Positions 28,774 through 37,763 of a DNA stretch of 64,000 bases are shown one piece after another. Source of the DNA: CAHJXG01 sp964235485. GTDB lineage: Bacteria; Pseudomonadota; Alphaproteobacteria; Acetobacterales; Acetobacteraceae. Each line of letters starts with the position of its first letter. Within the stretch, counting starts at the first letter, position 1. A program made the translations under genes and the position numbers. The notes beneath the pieces are model-generated. The model was not told the origin of the DNA. It saw only the letters and a program-made list of their open reading frames with translations, and ran no database searches. The stretch is taken from assembly GCA_964235485.1 (NCBI GenBank), contig CAXSAZ010000001.1, forward strand, positions 1 through 64,000, written 5' to 3'.

Positions 28774-30303
28774 ATGCCCCCTGACACCCCGCTTTCCCAA
28801 GACCTGGCCCCCGCACCGCCCGCAACGCCCGACCCGACGGAGGGCCAATCCACCCGCGGCCTGTTCATGCGGGTGTTCCCTTCCATCTGCCTGCCGATGT
28901 TCATGGCGGCGGTGGACGCCACCATCGTGGCCACCGCCTTGCCCGCCATCGCCGGCACGCTGGGCGACGTGGAGCGGATTTCCTGGGTGGTCGTGTCCTA
29001 CCTGATGGCGACCACCATCGCCGCCCCGGTGTATGGCCGGCTGGGCGACGTGCTGGGGCGCAAGCGGCTGCTGTTCCTGGCTTTGGGCGTGTTCATCGCG
29101 GCCTCCATTGGCTGCGCCGCCGCGCCCACGCTGCTGTGGCTCGTGGCCGCGCGGGTGCTGCAGGGCTTTGGCGGTGGCGGGCTGATGACGCTTTCGCAGG
29201 CGCTGGTGGGCGAAACCGTGCCGCCGCGGGAGCGGGGGCGCTACCAGGGCTACCTTGCCTCCATCTTCATGACCTCCTCCACCTTCGGGCCGGTGGCGGG
29301 CGGCTGGCTGACGCAGCATCTCGGCTGGCAGTCGGTGTTCCTGATCAACGTGCCGCTGGGCCTGCTCGCGGCCGTGCTGGCGGTGCGGCTGCCGAACCGC
29401 GCGCCGCCGCGAGGGCATTTCCGGTTCGACTGGCTGGGGCTGGCCCTGTTCTCCGGCTTCGTCGTGCCGCTGCTGGTGGCGCTGGAGCAGGGGCAGCGCA
29501 TCTCCGCCGCGGCCGTGCCGGGCGTGGCCGGGCTGGTGGCGCTGGCGGCGGCGTCGCTGTTCCTGCTGCTGCGGCAGGAGCGGCGGACGGCCACCCCGCT
29601 GATTCCCGTGGCGCTGCTGCGCTTGCCCGCGATCTGGCGCGCGGACGCGATGGGCGCCTGCGTCGGCGCCACCGTGGTGTCCTGCGTGACCTTTATGCCG
29701 ATCTACTTGCAGGTGGTGCGCGGGGCGCCGCCGGGCCGGGTAGGGCTGCTGCTGCTGCCGCTCACCGCCGGGCTGGCGTTCGGCTCCTTGCTGACCGGAC
29801 GGATGATCGCGCGGACCGGGCGGACCGCGGTGTTCCCGTCCTTTGGCCTCGTGTCCGTGACCGGGTGCCTGGTGTTCTTGGCGCTGGGCGCCGAGGCGTT
29901 GCCGACGGCGGGGCTGCCGGCGGTGTTCCTTCTGCTGTCCATGTCGCTCGGCACCACCATGCCAGTGGTGCAGACCACGGTGCAGATGGTGGCCGGGCCG
30001 AGCAACCTGGGCGCGGCGTCGGCGTCGGTGCAGTTCTCCCGGTCCATCGGCGCGGCGCTGGGCACGGCGCTGGTCGGTGCGGTCTTGTTCGCCTGGCTCG
30101 CCGCGACCGACCCGGCGACCGCCGGGCTGTTCGCCGAGATCGTCGAGCGCGGCCCGGCGGTGCTCGACGGCGTTGACCCGGCCCGGCGCGCCCTGGCAGC
30201 GGACGAGATCGGGTCGGCGTTCCGCGCGGCGTTCCTGTGCATCGCCTCGTTCAGCGCGACCGGGCTGCTGCTGGCCTGGTCGCTGCCGGTCAGGAGGCTT
30301 TAG
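28774..30303 (+). CDS. MFS multidrug exporter, DHA2 (14-helix) family
   Basis: Proton-driven exporter of 509 residues with about 14 hydrophobic segments. The DHA2 hallmark in helix 1 is present (AAVDATIVATALPAIAGTLG). The loop 2-3 motif A is GRLGDVLGRKRLL, and motif C-like glycine repeats lie in helix 5 (GPVAGGWLTQHLGW). DHA2 members export drugs, dyes or lipids; the substrate here is unknown. No regulator or adaptor gene is adjacent. Confidence 0.88.
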   Translation: MPPDTPLSQDLAPAPPATPDPTEGQSTRGLFMRVFPSICLPMFMAAVDATIVATALPAIAGTLGDVERISWVVVSYLMATTIAAPVYGRLGDVLGRKRLLFLALGVFIAASIGCAAAPTLLWLVAARVLQGFGGGGLMTLSQALVGETVPPRERGRYQGYLASIFMTSSTFGPVAGGWLTQHLGWQSVFLINVPLGLLAAVLAVRLPNRAPPRGHFRFDWLGLALFSGFVVPLLVALEQGQRISAAAVPGVAGLVALAAASLFLLLRQERRTATPLIPVALLRLPAIWRADAMGACVGATVVSCVTFMPIYLQVVRGAPPGRVGLLLLPLTAGLAFGSLLTGRMIARTGRTAVFPSFGLVSVTGCLVFLALGAEALPTAGLPAVFLLLSMSLGTTMPVVQTTVQMVAGPSNLGAASASVQFSRSIGAALGTALVGAVLFAWLAATDPATAGLFAEIVERGPAVLDGVDPARRALAADEIGSAFRAAFLCIASFSATGLLLAWSLPVRRL

Positions 30304-30315
30304 GCCCGAGATGCA

Positions 30316-30591
30316 TCAACCAAGGGAGGCAAGTGTTAGCTGCTCCTGCGGTTCCCCGGATGCCAAGCCGAGCTGTCCGGTAATGGAAACGGCCCGATCA
30401 GGACGGGCGGTGTGGCTTGTCTTCGGAAGCATCTCACCCTCCACCTCGACCTCGCGCACCAACTCATCTCCGCGATACAGACCATAGCGACCAGGCCGAA
30501 TCAGGGATGCATCGCCCTCGACGAGGCCGGCCAGGACGGTGCGGCCGTCAGAAAAGTTAAAGACCTGCTTGACTACCAAGCTGAACGTCAT
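30316..30591 (-). CDS. Hypothetical beta-barrel protein
   Basis: A 91-residue protein without helices of note. Its pattern (VKQVFNFSDGRTVLAGLVEG, later GRYGLYRGDELVREVEVEGE) resembles a translation-factor domain II/OB-like barrel of the EF-Tu type. I do not recognise a named family. It starts two bases after the stop of the gene upstream on the same strand, so the two form an operon. Function unknown. Confidence 0.6.
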   Translation of the reverse strand: MTFSLVVKQVFNFSDGRTVLAGLVEGDASLIRPGRYGLYRGDELVREVEVEGEMLPKTSHTARPDRAVSITGQLGLASGEPQEQLTLASLG

Positions 30592-30593
30592 GG

Positions 30594-30965
30594 TCAGCCC
30601 TCTCCCTTCATAGCCGCCAGATCGCGGTCTCGCAGCCTCTGCAAAATGCCCACGTCCTCGTCACTTAGATCCAGCATGACCCGATGCCGGATCATGAAAT
30701 CTTTGACATGATGCTCTGCCCCTGCCTGGCCTAACCTGTCGATGATGCCTAGCCTGGATTGCGTGCCGTGCAGGAACTCCTCCAGCACGGCCGCTTTGCC
30801 CGGGTCTTCTCTTACGAGAATATGGGTCATATCCGGTCCCCCAACGTTGGCTTCAGCCCCCATGTAGTCGAGATAACGTAGCTCTTCCGAGCCAAATTTA
30901 GCCACCATGACCGTGCGGCCGTGCCGTTTGATGTTGGCAAGCAGTTCCGGAGAGGCACGCTCCAC
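30594..30965 (-). CDS. Hypothetical protein, partner of a small beta-barrel protein
   Basis: A 123-residue protein starting at GTG with GGAGG almost directly before it, so the true start may be slightly downstream. The C-terminal half is a conserved-looking helical block (KAAVLEEFLHGTQSRLGI, then HHVKDFMIRHRVMLDLSDED) with several His and Glu residues. The EEFLHGTQ stretch recalls metal-dependent hydrolase helices, but I cannot assign a family. With its neighbour it forms a compact two-gene module, the layout of many toxin-antitoxin and toxin-immunity pairs; that is only a layout argument. Confidence 0.6.
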   Translation of the reverse strand: MERASPELLANIKRHGRTVMVAKFGSEELRYLDYMGAEANVGGPDMTHILVREDPGKAAVLEEFLHGTQSRLGIIDRLGQAGAEHHVKDFMIRHRVMLDLSDEDVGILQRLRDRDLAAMKGEG

Positions 30966-31004
30966 GCCTCCAAAATCCTGGTTCAGGGGCGGGGTAATCG
31001 CGCC

Positions 31005-32741
31005 TTAAGCCACCAACGCCTCCGCCAAATCCTCATGGAACCGGTTCCCCGCCGTGGTCGCCTGGATGTGCCCGGCGCGGATCACCCAATCGCCGAACCG
31101 TTCCCCGGCTTCCCGCCCCGCCGCATACTCGTGCAGCAGCGGCGTGAGCGCCTCCAGGATCGCCGTCTCATCCACGTCCCGGCGATACAGCTTGTTCAGC
31201 CGGGTGCCGTCCGGCGCCGCGCCGAGATACAGGTTGTAGCGCCCCGGCCCCCGCCCGACCATGGCGATCTCCGCCAAGTACGGCCGCGCGCAGCCGTTCG
31301 GGCAGCCGGTCATGCGCAGCACGATGGGCTGGTCGCGCAGCCCGGCGTCCTCCATCACCGTGTCCAGCTTGGTGATCAGGCCCGGCAAGTAACGCTCGCT
31401 TTCCGACAGGGCCAACCCGCAGGTCGGCAGCGCCACGCAGGCCATGGACGCCAGCCGCAACGCCGACGCGCCCTGCTCCAGCCCATACTGCAACAGAAGC
31501 GCCGCGATGCCCGCCTTGTCCTCCGGCGCGATGCCGGCGACGATCAGGTTGTGGTTCGCGGTCATCACGAACTCGCCCCGGTGCACGTTGGCGACCGCGC
31601 GCAGGCCCGACAGTAGGCGGCGGTCCGGCAGGTCCTGCACCCGGCCGTTCTCGATGAACAGGCAATACTGCCACGTCCCGTCCGGCGACTGCGACCAACC
31701 CAGATGGTCCCCGGTGCCGGTGAACGACGCGCCATGCGCGGGGGCGAGCGGGTGGCCCAGATGCCGCTCGACCTCCGCCCGGAAAGCGTCCACGCCCATG
31801 CGCTCGATGGTGTATTTCAGCCGGGCGTGCTTGCGGACGCTTCGGTCGCCATGGTCGCGCTGCGCCCGGATCACCGCGTCGCCTACCGCCACCGCCTCCT
31901 CCGGCGTGCAGAAGCCGATCACGTCGCCCGTGCGCGGGAAGGTGTCGGTTTCGCCATGGGTCATGCCCATGCCGCCGCCCACCGACACGTCGTAGCCGAT
32001 CACCGCGCCGTCCCGCTCGATGCTGATGAAGCCCAGGTCGTGCGCGAACACGTCCACGTCGTTCTGCGGCGGCACGGCGATGGCCATCTTGAACTTTCGC
32101 GGCAAGTAGGTGGGGCCGTACAGCGGCTCCTCTTCCGGCTCGCCGCCGGCCACGCGCTCCTCGCCGACCCACAGCTCATGCCAGGCGCGGGTTTTCGGCA
32201 GCAGGTCGTCGCTGAGCCGCTTGGCCAGCGCCAAAGCCTCCGCGTGCGCCGGGCTGGCGTGCGGGTTGGGGGTGCACATGACGTTGCGGTTCACGTCGCC
32301 GCAAGCCGCGATGGTGTCGAGCAGCGCGTCGTTCACGGCGGACAGCGCAGGGCGCAGGTTGCCCTTGATGATGCCGTGGAACTGGATCGTTTGCCGGGTG
32401 GTGAGGCGGATGGTGCCGTTGGCCCGCTCCCGCGCGATCTCGTTCAGTTGCAGCCATTGCTGGGGGCTGACGCGCCCGCCGGGGATGCGGAGGCGGGCCA
32501 TGAAGCTGATGGCCGGCTCCATGCGCTTGCGCCCGCGCTCCGCTCGCAGGTCGCGGTCGTCTTGCTGGTAGAAGCCGTGGAACTTCGTCAGTTGCGTGTC
32601 GTCCTCGGCCAAAGCGCCGGTGACGATGTTGCCCATGCCCTCGGCGATGGTGCCGCGCAGCGCGCGGCTGCGGGCCTTGATGCCCTCGTTCTTTGAAAGC
32701 GCGGGGGTCTTGGACAGCGGCGGCAGGTTGGTGTCGGGCAT
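31005..32741 (-). CDS. cysI: Assimilatory sulfite reductase hemoprotein
   Basis: Reduces sulfite to sulfide with six electrons from CysJ. The 578-residue protein has the two tandem reductase halves and the cysteines binding the coupled [4Fe-4S]-siroheme centre in MACVALPTCGLALSESERYL and MTGCPNGCARPY. The substrate-arginine/lysine region is RLTTRQTIQFHGI. It is last in the operon after cysJ, 12 bases from its stop. No cysH, cysG or cysDN genes are in the window. Confidence 0.94.
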   Translation of the reverse strand: MPDTNLPPLSKTPALSKNEGIKARSRALRGTIAEGMGNIVTGALAEDDTQLTKFHGFYQQDDRDLRAERGRKRMEPAISFMARLRIPGGRVSPQQWLQLNEIARERANGTIRLTTRQTIQFHGIIKGNLRPALSAVNDALLDTIAACGDVNRNVMCTPNPHASPAHAEALALAKRLSDDLLPKTRAWHELWVGEERVAGGEPEEEPLYGPTYLPRKFKMAIAVPPQNDVDVFAHDLGFISIERDGAVIGYDVSVGGGMGMTHGETDTFPRTGDVIGFCTPEEAVAVGDAVIRAQRDHGDRSVRKHARLKYTIERMGVDAFRAEVERHLGHPLAPAHGASFTGTGDHLGWSQSPDGTWQYCLFIENGRVQDLPDRRLLSGLRAVANVHRGEFVMTANHNLIVAGIAPEDKAGIAALLLQYGLEQGASALRLASMACVALPTCGLALSESERYLPGLITKLDTVMEDAGLRDQPIVLRMTGCPNGCARPYLAEIAMVGRGPGRYNLYLGAAPDGTRLNKLYRRDVDETAILEALTPLLHEYAAGREAGERFGDWVIRAGHIQATTAGNRFHEDLAEALVA

Positions 32742-32753
32742 GAACAGCCTCCG

Positions 32754-34520
32754 TTAATAGACATCGAGCAGGTAGCGGCCCTGCTTCTTCATGGCGGCCA
32801 GGCGTTCCTCGGCGGCGTCCGCCGCGACCCCGGCGCCCTCGGCGATGATGTCGCACAGCGCCGCGTGCACGTCGCGCGCCATGCGGGTCTGGTCGCCGCA
32901 AACGTAGAGCGTGGCCCCGTCCTCGATCCAACGATGGAGGTCCTGCCGTGCTTCCCACATTCGATGCTGCACATAGACCTTGGCGTCCTGGTCGCGGGAG
33001 AACGCCACGTCGATCCGGCCCAGCACGCCGCGCTCGATCAGGTCCTGCCATTCAAGCTGGTACAGGAAATCGTGCGTGTAACGCTGGTCGCCAAAGAACA
33101 GCCAGCTTTTGCCCGTGATGCCGGCGGCGTCGCGCTCTTGCATGAAAGCGCGGAACGGCGCGACGCCGGTGCCCGGCCCGATCATGATGATGGGCGCCGC
33201 CGGGTCGGACGGCAGGCGGAAGTGCGGGTTGGCCTTGACGTGGATGCCGAGATGGTCGCCCACCCGGCGCCGGTCCGCGATGTGGGTGGAGGCGACGCCC
33301 GCACGGTCCTGCCCATGCGTCTGGTAGCGCACCGCGCTCACCAGCAGGTGCGCTTCCTCGCCCACCATGGCCTGGCTGGATGCCACGGAATAGAGCCGCG
33401 GCGGCAAGGGGCGCAGCAGCCTCGTGAGCTGCGAGGACGTCAGCTTGTTCGGAAAAGCGGTCAGCAGATCGACGACGTGACGCCCGGGCAGGAAGTCGGC
33501 CAACCGCTCCGGGTCGCCGGCTAGGTCCTTGATGCTCGGGTCGCCGGTGAGTTCGGCGAAGCTGCGCACCACGTGCCCCGAAAGCGTCGTCACGTCATGC
33601 TTGGACGCCAGCGCCGCGTGCAATGCCGTGTCGCCGGCCAGCCCGGCGGCGTCCAGCACCGCCTCGACCACGGCCGGGTCGTTCTCCGGCGCCACGCCGA
33701 TGGCGTCGCCGGGCAGGTAGGTCAGCCCGGACCCGGCGAGCGACAATTCAACGTGGAAGGTCTGCTTGGCCGAGCGGCTGGAGTTCAGGTTCACCAGGTC
33801 AGTGATCTCGGCCTGGAACGGGTTGCTTTTACTGTACTCGCGCGTCTCGCCGCCCACGGCCCCGAAATCGACGTGGATGACGCTCGGCTCCGGCTCCGCG
33901 CCGCGCAGGGCAGGCAGGGTGGTGCCGAGCCAGGCGGCGGCGGGCGCGTCGTAATCGAGGTCGCATTCCAGCAAGGAGGCTGCGCGATGCCCGCCCAGCG
34001 CGGCCAAACGCTCGTCAATGGCATGGCCGGTCGCGCAGAACTGCGCGTAGGCGCGGTCGCCCAGCGCCAGCACGGCGAAGTTCACTTTGTCCATGCGCGG
34101 CGCGCTGTCGGCCATCAGCGCCGCCATGAAGTCGGTGGCGCGGGCCGGTGCTTCGCCCTCGCCCCAGGTGGCGGCGATCACCAGCAGCCGCTCCGTGCGG
34201 GCCAGGTCCGAGGGCGTCGCCTCCGCGGCGTCCAGCACGCGCGGCGCGAAGCCCAGGCGGGAAGCGTCCTTGCCGGCCTTGCGGGCCAGGGCTTCGGAGT
34301 TGCCGGACTCGGTCGCGAACAGGATCGTCAGCGCCGGGCGCACCGCGGGCGCAGCGACGGGGGCCGTGGCCGGGGCGCCGCTGGCGGCCTCGTAGCCCGC
34401 CAGGAACCCGGCCAACCAACTGCGCTGGGTCGGGTTGGTGTGCTCGATGACCCGGTTCAGCGCGGCGATGGCGTCGGGCGGGAACGGGGCGTTGGTGGGC
34501 AGGCGTGCGGGGGAGGTCAT
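32754..34520 (-). CDS. cysJ: Sulfite reductase flavoprotein
   Basis: Transfers electrons from NADPH through FAD and FMN to CysI. The 588-residue protein begins with a flavodoxin domain (LTILFATESGNSEALARKAG) after an N-terminal leader, then a FAD-binding reductase domain (PRLYSVASSQAMV, the R-x-Y-S motif), an NADP pyrophosphate loop (IIMIGPGTGVAPFRAF) and the C-terminal aromatic ending YLLDVY. The start ATG overlaps the stop of the exporter gene as ATGA, which excludes the longer upstream reading. Confidence 0.94.
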   Translation of the reverse strand: MTSPARLPTNAPFPPDAIAALNRVIEHTNPTQRSWLAGFLAGYEAASGAPATAPVAAPAVRPALTILFATESGNSEALARKAGKDASRLGFAPRVLDAAEATPSDLARTERLLVIAATWGEGEAPARATDFMAALMADSAPRMDKVNFAVLALGDRAYAQFCATGHAIDERLAALGGHRAASLLECDLDYDAPAAAWLGTTLPALRGAEPEPSVIHVDFGAVGGETREYSKSNPFQAEITDLVNLNSSRSAKQTFHVELSLAGSGLTYLPGDAIGVAPENDPAVVEAVLDAAGLAGDTALHAALASKHDVTTLSGHVVRSFAELTGDPSIKDLAGDPERLADFLPGRHVVDLLTAFPNKLTSSQLTRLLRPLPPRLYSVASSQAMVGEEAHLLVSAVRYQTHGQDRAGVASTHIADRRRVGDHLGIHVKANPHFRLPSDPAAPIIMIGPGTGVAPFRAFMQERDAAGITGKSWLFFGDQRYTHDFLYQLEWQDLIERGVLGRIDVAFSRDQDAKVYVQHRMWEARQDLHRWIEDGATLYVCGDQTRMARDVHAALCDIIAEGAGVAADAAEERLAAMKKQGRYLLDVY

Positions 34521-35599
34521 AGCCAGCCACTCCAATCGGCGGTCCATACAAAGGCAAAGGTCAGCACGGCGATGCCCGCCATGCCGCCGGCCGCGACGGC
34601 GAGCGGGCGCCAGCCGAGCGCCTGAAGCTTGCGCAGGTCGGTGGACAGCCCGACGCCCGCAAAGGTAAGCAGGAACGCCCAACGGGACAGCGCGGCGAGA
34701 TCGGCCGTGTCCGCCTTGCTGAACGCCCCGAAGGTCGCCAGCAGCGATACCGCCAAGAAGCCGAGGACGAACTTGGGGAACTTGGCCCACAGGAACGCCG
34801 CCTTGTTGCCGACCCGCACGCCTTCGCCGCGCGCCGCCCAATACAGCGCGTAGCCCAGCACCACGAAGCCGATGGCGGCGTTGCGCGTGGTCTTGGCCAG
34901 CACGGCGTAACGCGCGGCCTCCTCGGACACCATGGCGCCGGCCGCGGTCGCCTCCGCCGTGTTGTCGATGGCGAGGCCGGCCCACAGGCCGTAGGCGTGG
35001 TCGCTCATGCCCGCCAAGTGGCCCACGACGGGGAACAGCACGAGGCTGAGCGCGCCCAAGAGCAGGATGGCGGCGATGGCGAGGGACACGTCCTCGTCCT
35101 CCGCCCGGATGGCGCCCCGGGCGGCGATGATGGCCGACACGCCGCAGATGGAGGAGCCGATGGCCAACAGGCTCACCAGCTTCGGCCGCAGCCCGAACCG
35201 GGTGCCGAGCCAGGTCATGATGCCGATGGACAGCGCAAGCTCAAGCGCCACCAGCACCAGGGACGCGCCGCCCAGGCGCAGCACGTCGCCGAGCAGGAAG
35301 CGCACGCCGAGCAGCACGATGCCGAGCTTGAGCCAGAACTCGTAGGTCGCGACGCCGGCGCGGAAGATGCGGGGCACGCCGAGGAGGTTGGCGATGACCA
35401 GGCCATACAGGATGGCCCACAGCACATATTCGATATTGGGCAGCACGACATGGTGCGACTTGCCCCAGGCGGTCAGCGCCTGTTCCGTGAGCTTGCCCGC
35501 GTAACCCACCGCGAACAGCAGCCCGAGGCCGGGCAGCAGCGTGGCCGCGCGTTCGATCAACGGAACCGCGCGGGTCCCGCCCAGGGTGGCGCCGCTCAC
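34517..35599 (-). CDS. YeiH-family putative sulfate/sulfite exporter
   Basis: Integral membrane protein of 360 residues with about ten hydrophobic segments. The YeiH signature is clear: LAIGSSICGVSAIIAARGAI, GLWAGLAIDNTAEATAAGAM and GVGLSTDLRKLQALGWRPL. It overlaps cysJ as ATGA, so it belongs to the sulfite reductase operon and plausibly handles sulfite or sulfate. The start is a GTG. The usual N-terminal membrane helix of the family is missing here and instead appears to be encoded by a separate tiny gene two bases upstream in another frame. Confidence 0.85.
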   Translation of the reverse strand: MSGATLGGTRAVPLIERAATLLPGLGLLFAVGYAGKLTEQALTAWGKSHHVVLPNIEYVLWAILYGLVIANLLGVPRIFRAGVATYEFWLKLGIVLLGVRFLLGDVLRLGGASLVLVALELALSIGIMTWLGTRFGLRPKLVSLLAIGSSICGVSAIIAARGAIRAEDEDVSLAIAAILLLGALSLVLFPVVGHLAGMSDHAYGLWAGLAIDNTAEATAAGAMVSEEAARYAVLAKTTRNAAIGFVVLGYALYWAARGEGVRVGNKAAFLWAKFPKFVLGFLAVSLLATFGAFSKADTADLAALSRWAFLLTFAGVGLSTDLRKLQALGWRPLAVAAGGMAGIAVLTFAFVWTADWSGWL

Positions 35600-35601
35600 G
35601 C

Positions 35602-35754
35602 CTACCAGCCGATGTGGGGCAGCAGGCCGGACCAGGCCAGCGCAGCCAACGCCAGCGCCGCGAAGGTCGCGAGCCAGTCGGCCGAGATGGCCGGCAGCGC
35701 ACGGGCTTGGCGGCGTGCCGGCGGCGCGGAAGGTGATACGATGGGGGCGGGCAT
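35602..35754 (-). CDS. Small protein encoding the missing first helix of the YeiH exporter
   Basis: A 50-residue protein with a Pro/Ala-rich N-terminus and one membrane helix (ISADWLATFAALALAALAWS) ending LLPHIGW. In one-piece YeiH proteins a D-W-x-A helix like this forms the N-terminus of the transporter. Here it stops at TAG, two bases before the exporter's GTG, in a different frame. It is either a separate small subunit, or the exporter gene has suffered a frameshift (or the sequence has an error). Confidence 0.5.
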   Translation of the reverse strand: MPAPIVSPSAPPARRQARALPAISADWLATFAALALAALAWSGLLPHIGW

Positions 35755-35903
35755 CCTGGTCAAGCTCCGAGAACTCTTGACCCCATAGAAAACAACTCTC
35801 TCCGCGCGGTGCAACGTGACGGGGGAAATAGCATTGCCATGCCAAGAATAGCCCCGGAGGCAGTGGCTTCGTTCTACAATTCCCCCATCCAGGGGTTAAT
35901 TCA

Positions 35904-36659
35904 TCAGACCGCCGGCTCTCCCGGCACCGGCGTCTTGCCCTGGGCCTCGACCAGCGCCGTGACGGCGGTGATGCAAGCGTCCAGCGCCGCCGCGTCCGTT
36001 CCCTTGGCCACCAGCGCCACGCCGTTGCCGTCCAGGCGGTAATACGGGTAGCTGCCCAGGTCGAGCGCCGGGTAGCGGTCCTGGATGGCGCTCAGCCCCT
36101 CGGCGATGGCACCTTCCAGCAGCCCGGCCGCGTGCACCGCGCGGGACTGCACGGGCACGCCGCCCTGCAAGGTCGGCGCCAGGGCCGCAAACATCGATTG
36201 CATGATGCGCGGCACGCCGGCCATGACGTGCACGTTGCCAATGGTGAAGCCGGGCGCAATGGACACTGCGTTGTCGATCAGCACGGCGCCACGCGGCATG
36301 GTCGCCATGCGCTGCCGGGCGGCGTTGAACTGGCCGGGTTCGTAGTGCCGCTCCATACGCGCCCAGGCTTCCGGGTGCGGCTCCCACGGCACGCCGAAGG
36401 CGGCGGCGACGCACTCGCTGGTGATGTCGTCGTGGGTGGGGCCGATGCCGCCGGTGGTGAACACGTGGTCGAACCGGGCGCGGCACTCGTTCACGACCGT
36501 GATAATGGTGTCGCGCACGTCGGGAATCACCCGCACCTCGCGCAACGGGATGCCGACCGCGCCGAGGCCCTTCGCGATGAACTGGATGTTGAGGTCCTGC
36601 GTGCGGCCCGACAGGACCTCGTTGCCGATGACGAGCAGGCAGGCGATGGGGTTGGGCAT
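35904..36659 (-). CDS. CinA/MoCF-type molybdopterin-binding domain protein
   Basis: A 251-residue stand-alone version of the CinA N-terminal domain. It shows the family start ACLLVIGNEVLSGRTQDLN, the nucleotide/pterin loop VFTTGGIGPTHDDITSE and MAGVPRIMQSMF. The C-terminal deamidase domain of full CinA is absent. Such proteins are usually annotated as competence/damage-inducible protein A; the real substrate of this short form is uncertain. The GNAT-NUDIX gene lies just upstream, six bases away, on the same strand. Confidence 0.88.
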   Translation of the reverse strand: MPNPIACLLVIGNEVLSGRTQDLNIQFIAKGLGAVGIPLREVRVIPDVRDTIITVVNECRARFDHVFTTGGIGPTHDDITSECVAAAFGVPWEPHPEAWARMERHYEPGQFNAARQRMATMPRGAVLIDNAVSIAPGFTIGNVHVMAGVPRIMQSMFAALAPTLQGGVPVQSRAVHAAGLLEGAIAEGLSAIQDRYPALDLGSYPYYRLDGNGVALVAKGTDAAALDACITAVTALVEAQGKTPVPGEPAV

Positions 36660-36665
36660 AGGGAC

Positions 36666-37724
36666 CTACAGGAAATCGCGGAGCAAGGGGATCAGCGGCT
36701 TGTCGGCGGGCGGCATCGGGTAGTCTGCGAGCTTCGCCGGGCGCACCCAGGCGAGCGCCTGACCCTCCTGCCCGGTCGGCTGCCCGGCCCAGCGGCGGCA
36801 CAAAAACAGCGGCATCAGCAAATGGAACCCGTCATAAGCGTGGCTGGCGAAGGCGAAAGGGGCGAGGCAGCTTTCCGTCACCTCGATGCCCAGCTCCTCC
36901 CGCAGCTCGCGGATCAGCCCGGCCTCTGGCGTCTCGTTGGGGCCGAGCTTGCCGCCGGGGAACTCCCACAGCCCGGCCATCGGCTTGCCTTCCGGACGCC
37001 GGGCCAGCAGGACGCGGCCATCCCCGTCGATCAGCGCGCAGGCGGCGACCAGCACCACCGGCCGGTCCGCCGCGGCCGGGCTTTCAGGTGGCTTCGGGGC
37101 GGGTGTCCGTTGCGGCGACGCGGGCGACAACTGGTCGCGCAGCGGCGTGCGCGGGGCGAAATCGTCGCGCGTCGCCTGGAACCGCAGCACCGGATGCTCG
37201 CCGCCGCGGGCCAGGAACCGCTCCCGCCCGGTCCCGGTCATGCGGAAGCCGATGCGGCGCAGCACGGCGGCGGAAGCTGTATTGTCCTCGGCGACATGCG
37301 CCTCCAGCCGGTCGAGGTCCAGGTTGGCCAGCGCCCAGCGCGACAGCCGCCCGGCGGCCTCCGTCGCGACGCCGTGGCCCCAGAAGCGGCGCCCCACCCA
37401 ATATCCCAGGTTGCCCGTCCGCGGCGTCATGTCGAGGCGCAAGCCGATGCAGCCCACGATCATCTCCTGCCCGGCTTCCTCCCCCGTGATCGCCAGGTGG
37501 TAGCCGGTGCCGTCGGCGATCTGCTGGCGGGTCGAGGCGATCCACTCGTCCGTCAACTGCCGCGGGTAGGGGAAGGGCAGGCGGGACAACATGCGGACCA
37601 CCGCCCAGTCGTTCACCAGGCGGTGCAGCTCCTCCGCATCGGCGGGGCGCAGCGGGCGCAGCGTCAGCCGCTCGGTCGCGAGCGGGGCGAAAGGCGGCTC
37701 GTCGGGCATCAAGGACAGCGCCAT
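36666..37724 (-). CDS. Bifunctional GNAT acetyltransferase / NUDIX (MutT-like) hydrolase
   Basis: A 352-residue fusion. Residues 1-185 are a RimJ/RimL-type GNAT (LATERLTLRPLRPADAEELH, later GYWVGRRFWGHGVATEAAGR with the acetyl-CoA loop). A Pro-rich linker is followed by a MutT-type NUDIX domain whose box runs from GGKLGPNETPEAGLIRELRE to EELGI, with the family lead-in RPEGKPMAGLWEFPGGK. The second half should clean oxidised nucleotides such as 8-oxo-dGTP; what the first half acetylates is unknown. An ATG is used; no internal start with a ribosome site was noted at the linker. Six bases separate it from the CinA-like gene. Confidence 0.9.
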   Translation of the reverse strand: MALSLMPDEPPFAPLATERLTLRPLRPADAEELHRLVNDWAVVRMLSRLPFPYPRQLTDEWIASTRQQIADGTGYHLAITGEEAGQEMIVGCIGLRLDMTPRTGNLGYWVGRRFWGHGVATEAAGRLSRWALANLDLDRLEAHVAEDNTASAAVLRRIGFRMTGTGRERFLARGGEHPVLRFQATRDDFAPRTPLRDQLSPASPQRTPAPKPPESPAAADRPVVLVAACALIDGDGRVLLARRPEGKPMAGLWEFPGGKLGPNETPEAGLIRELREELGIEVTESCLAPFAFASHAYDGFHLLMPLFLCRRWAGQPTGQEGQALAWVRPAKLADYPMPPADKPLIPLLRDFL

Positions 37725-37763
37725 CAGCCGCGCCCGGCCAGGCGCGCCGCTGCCGACGTGCCC

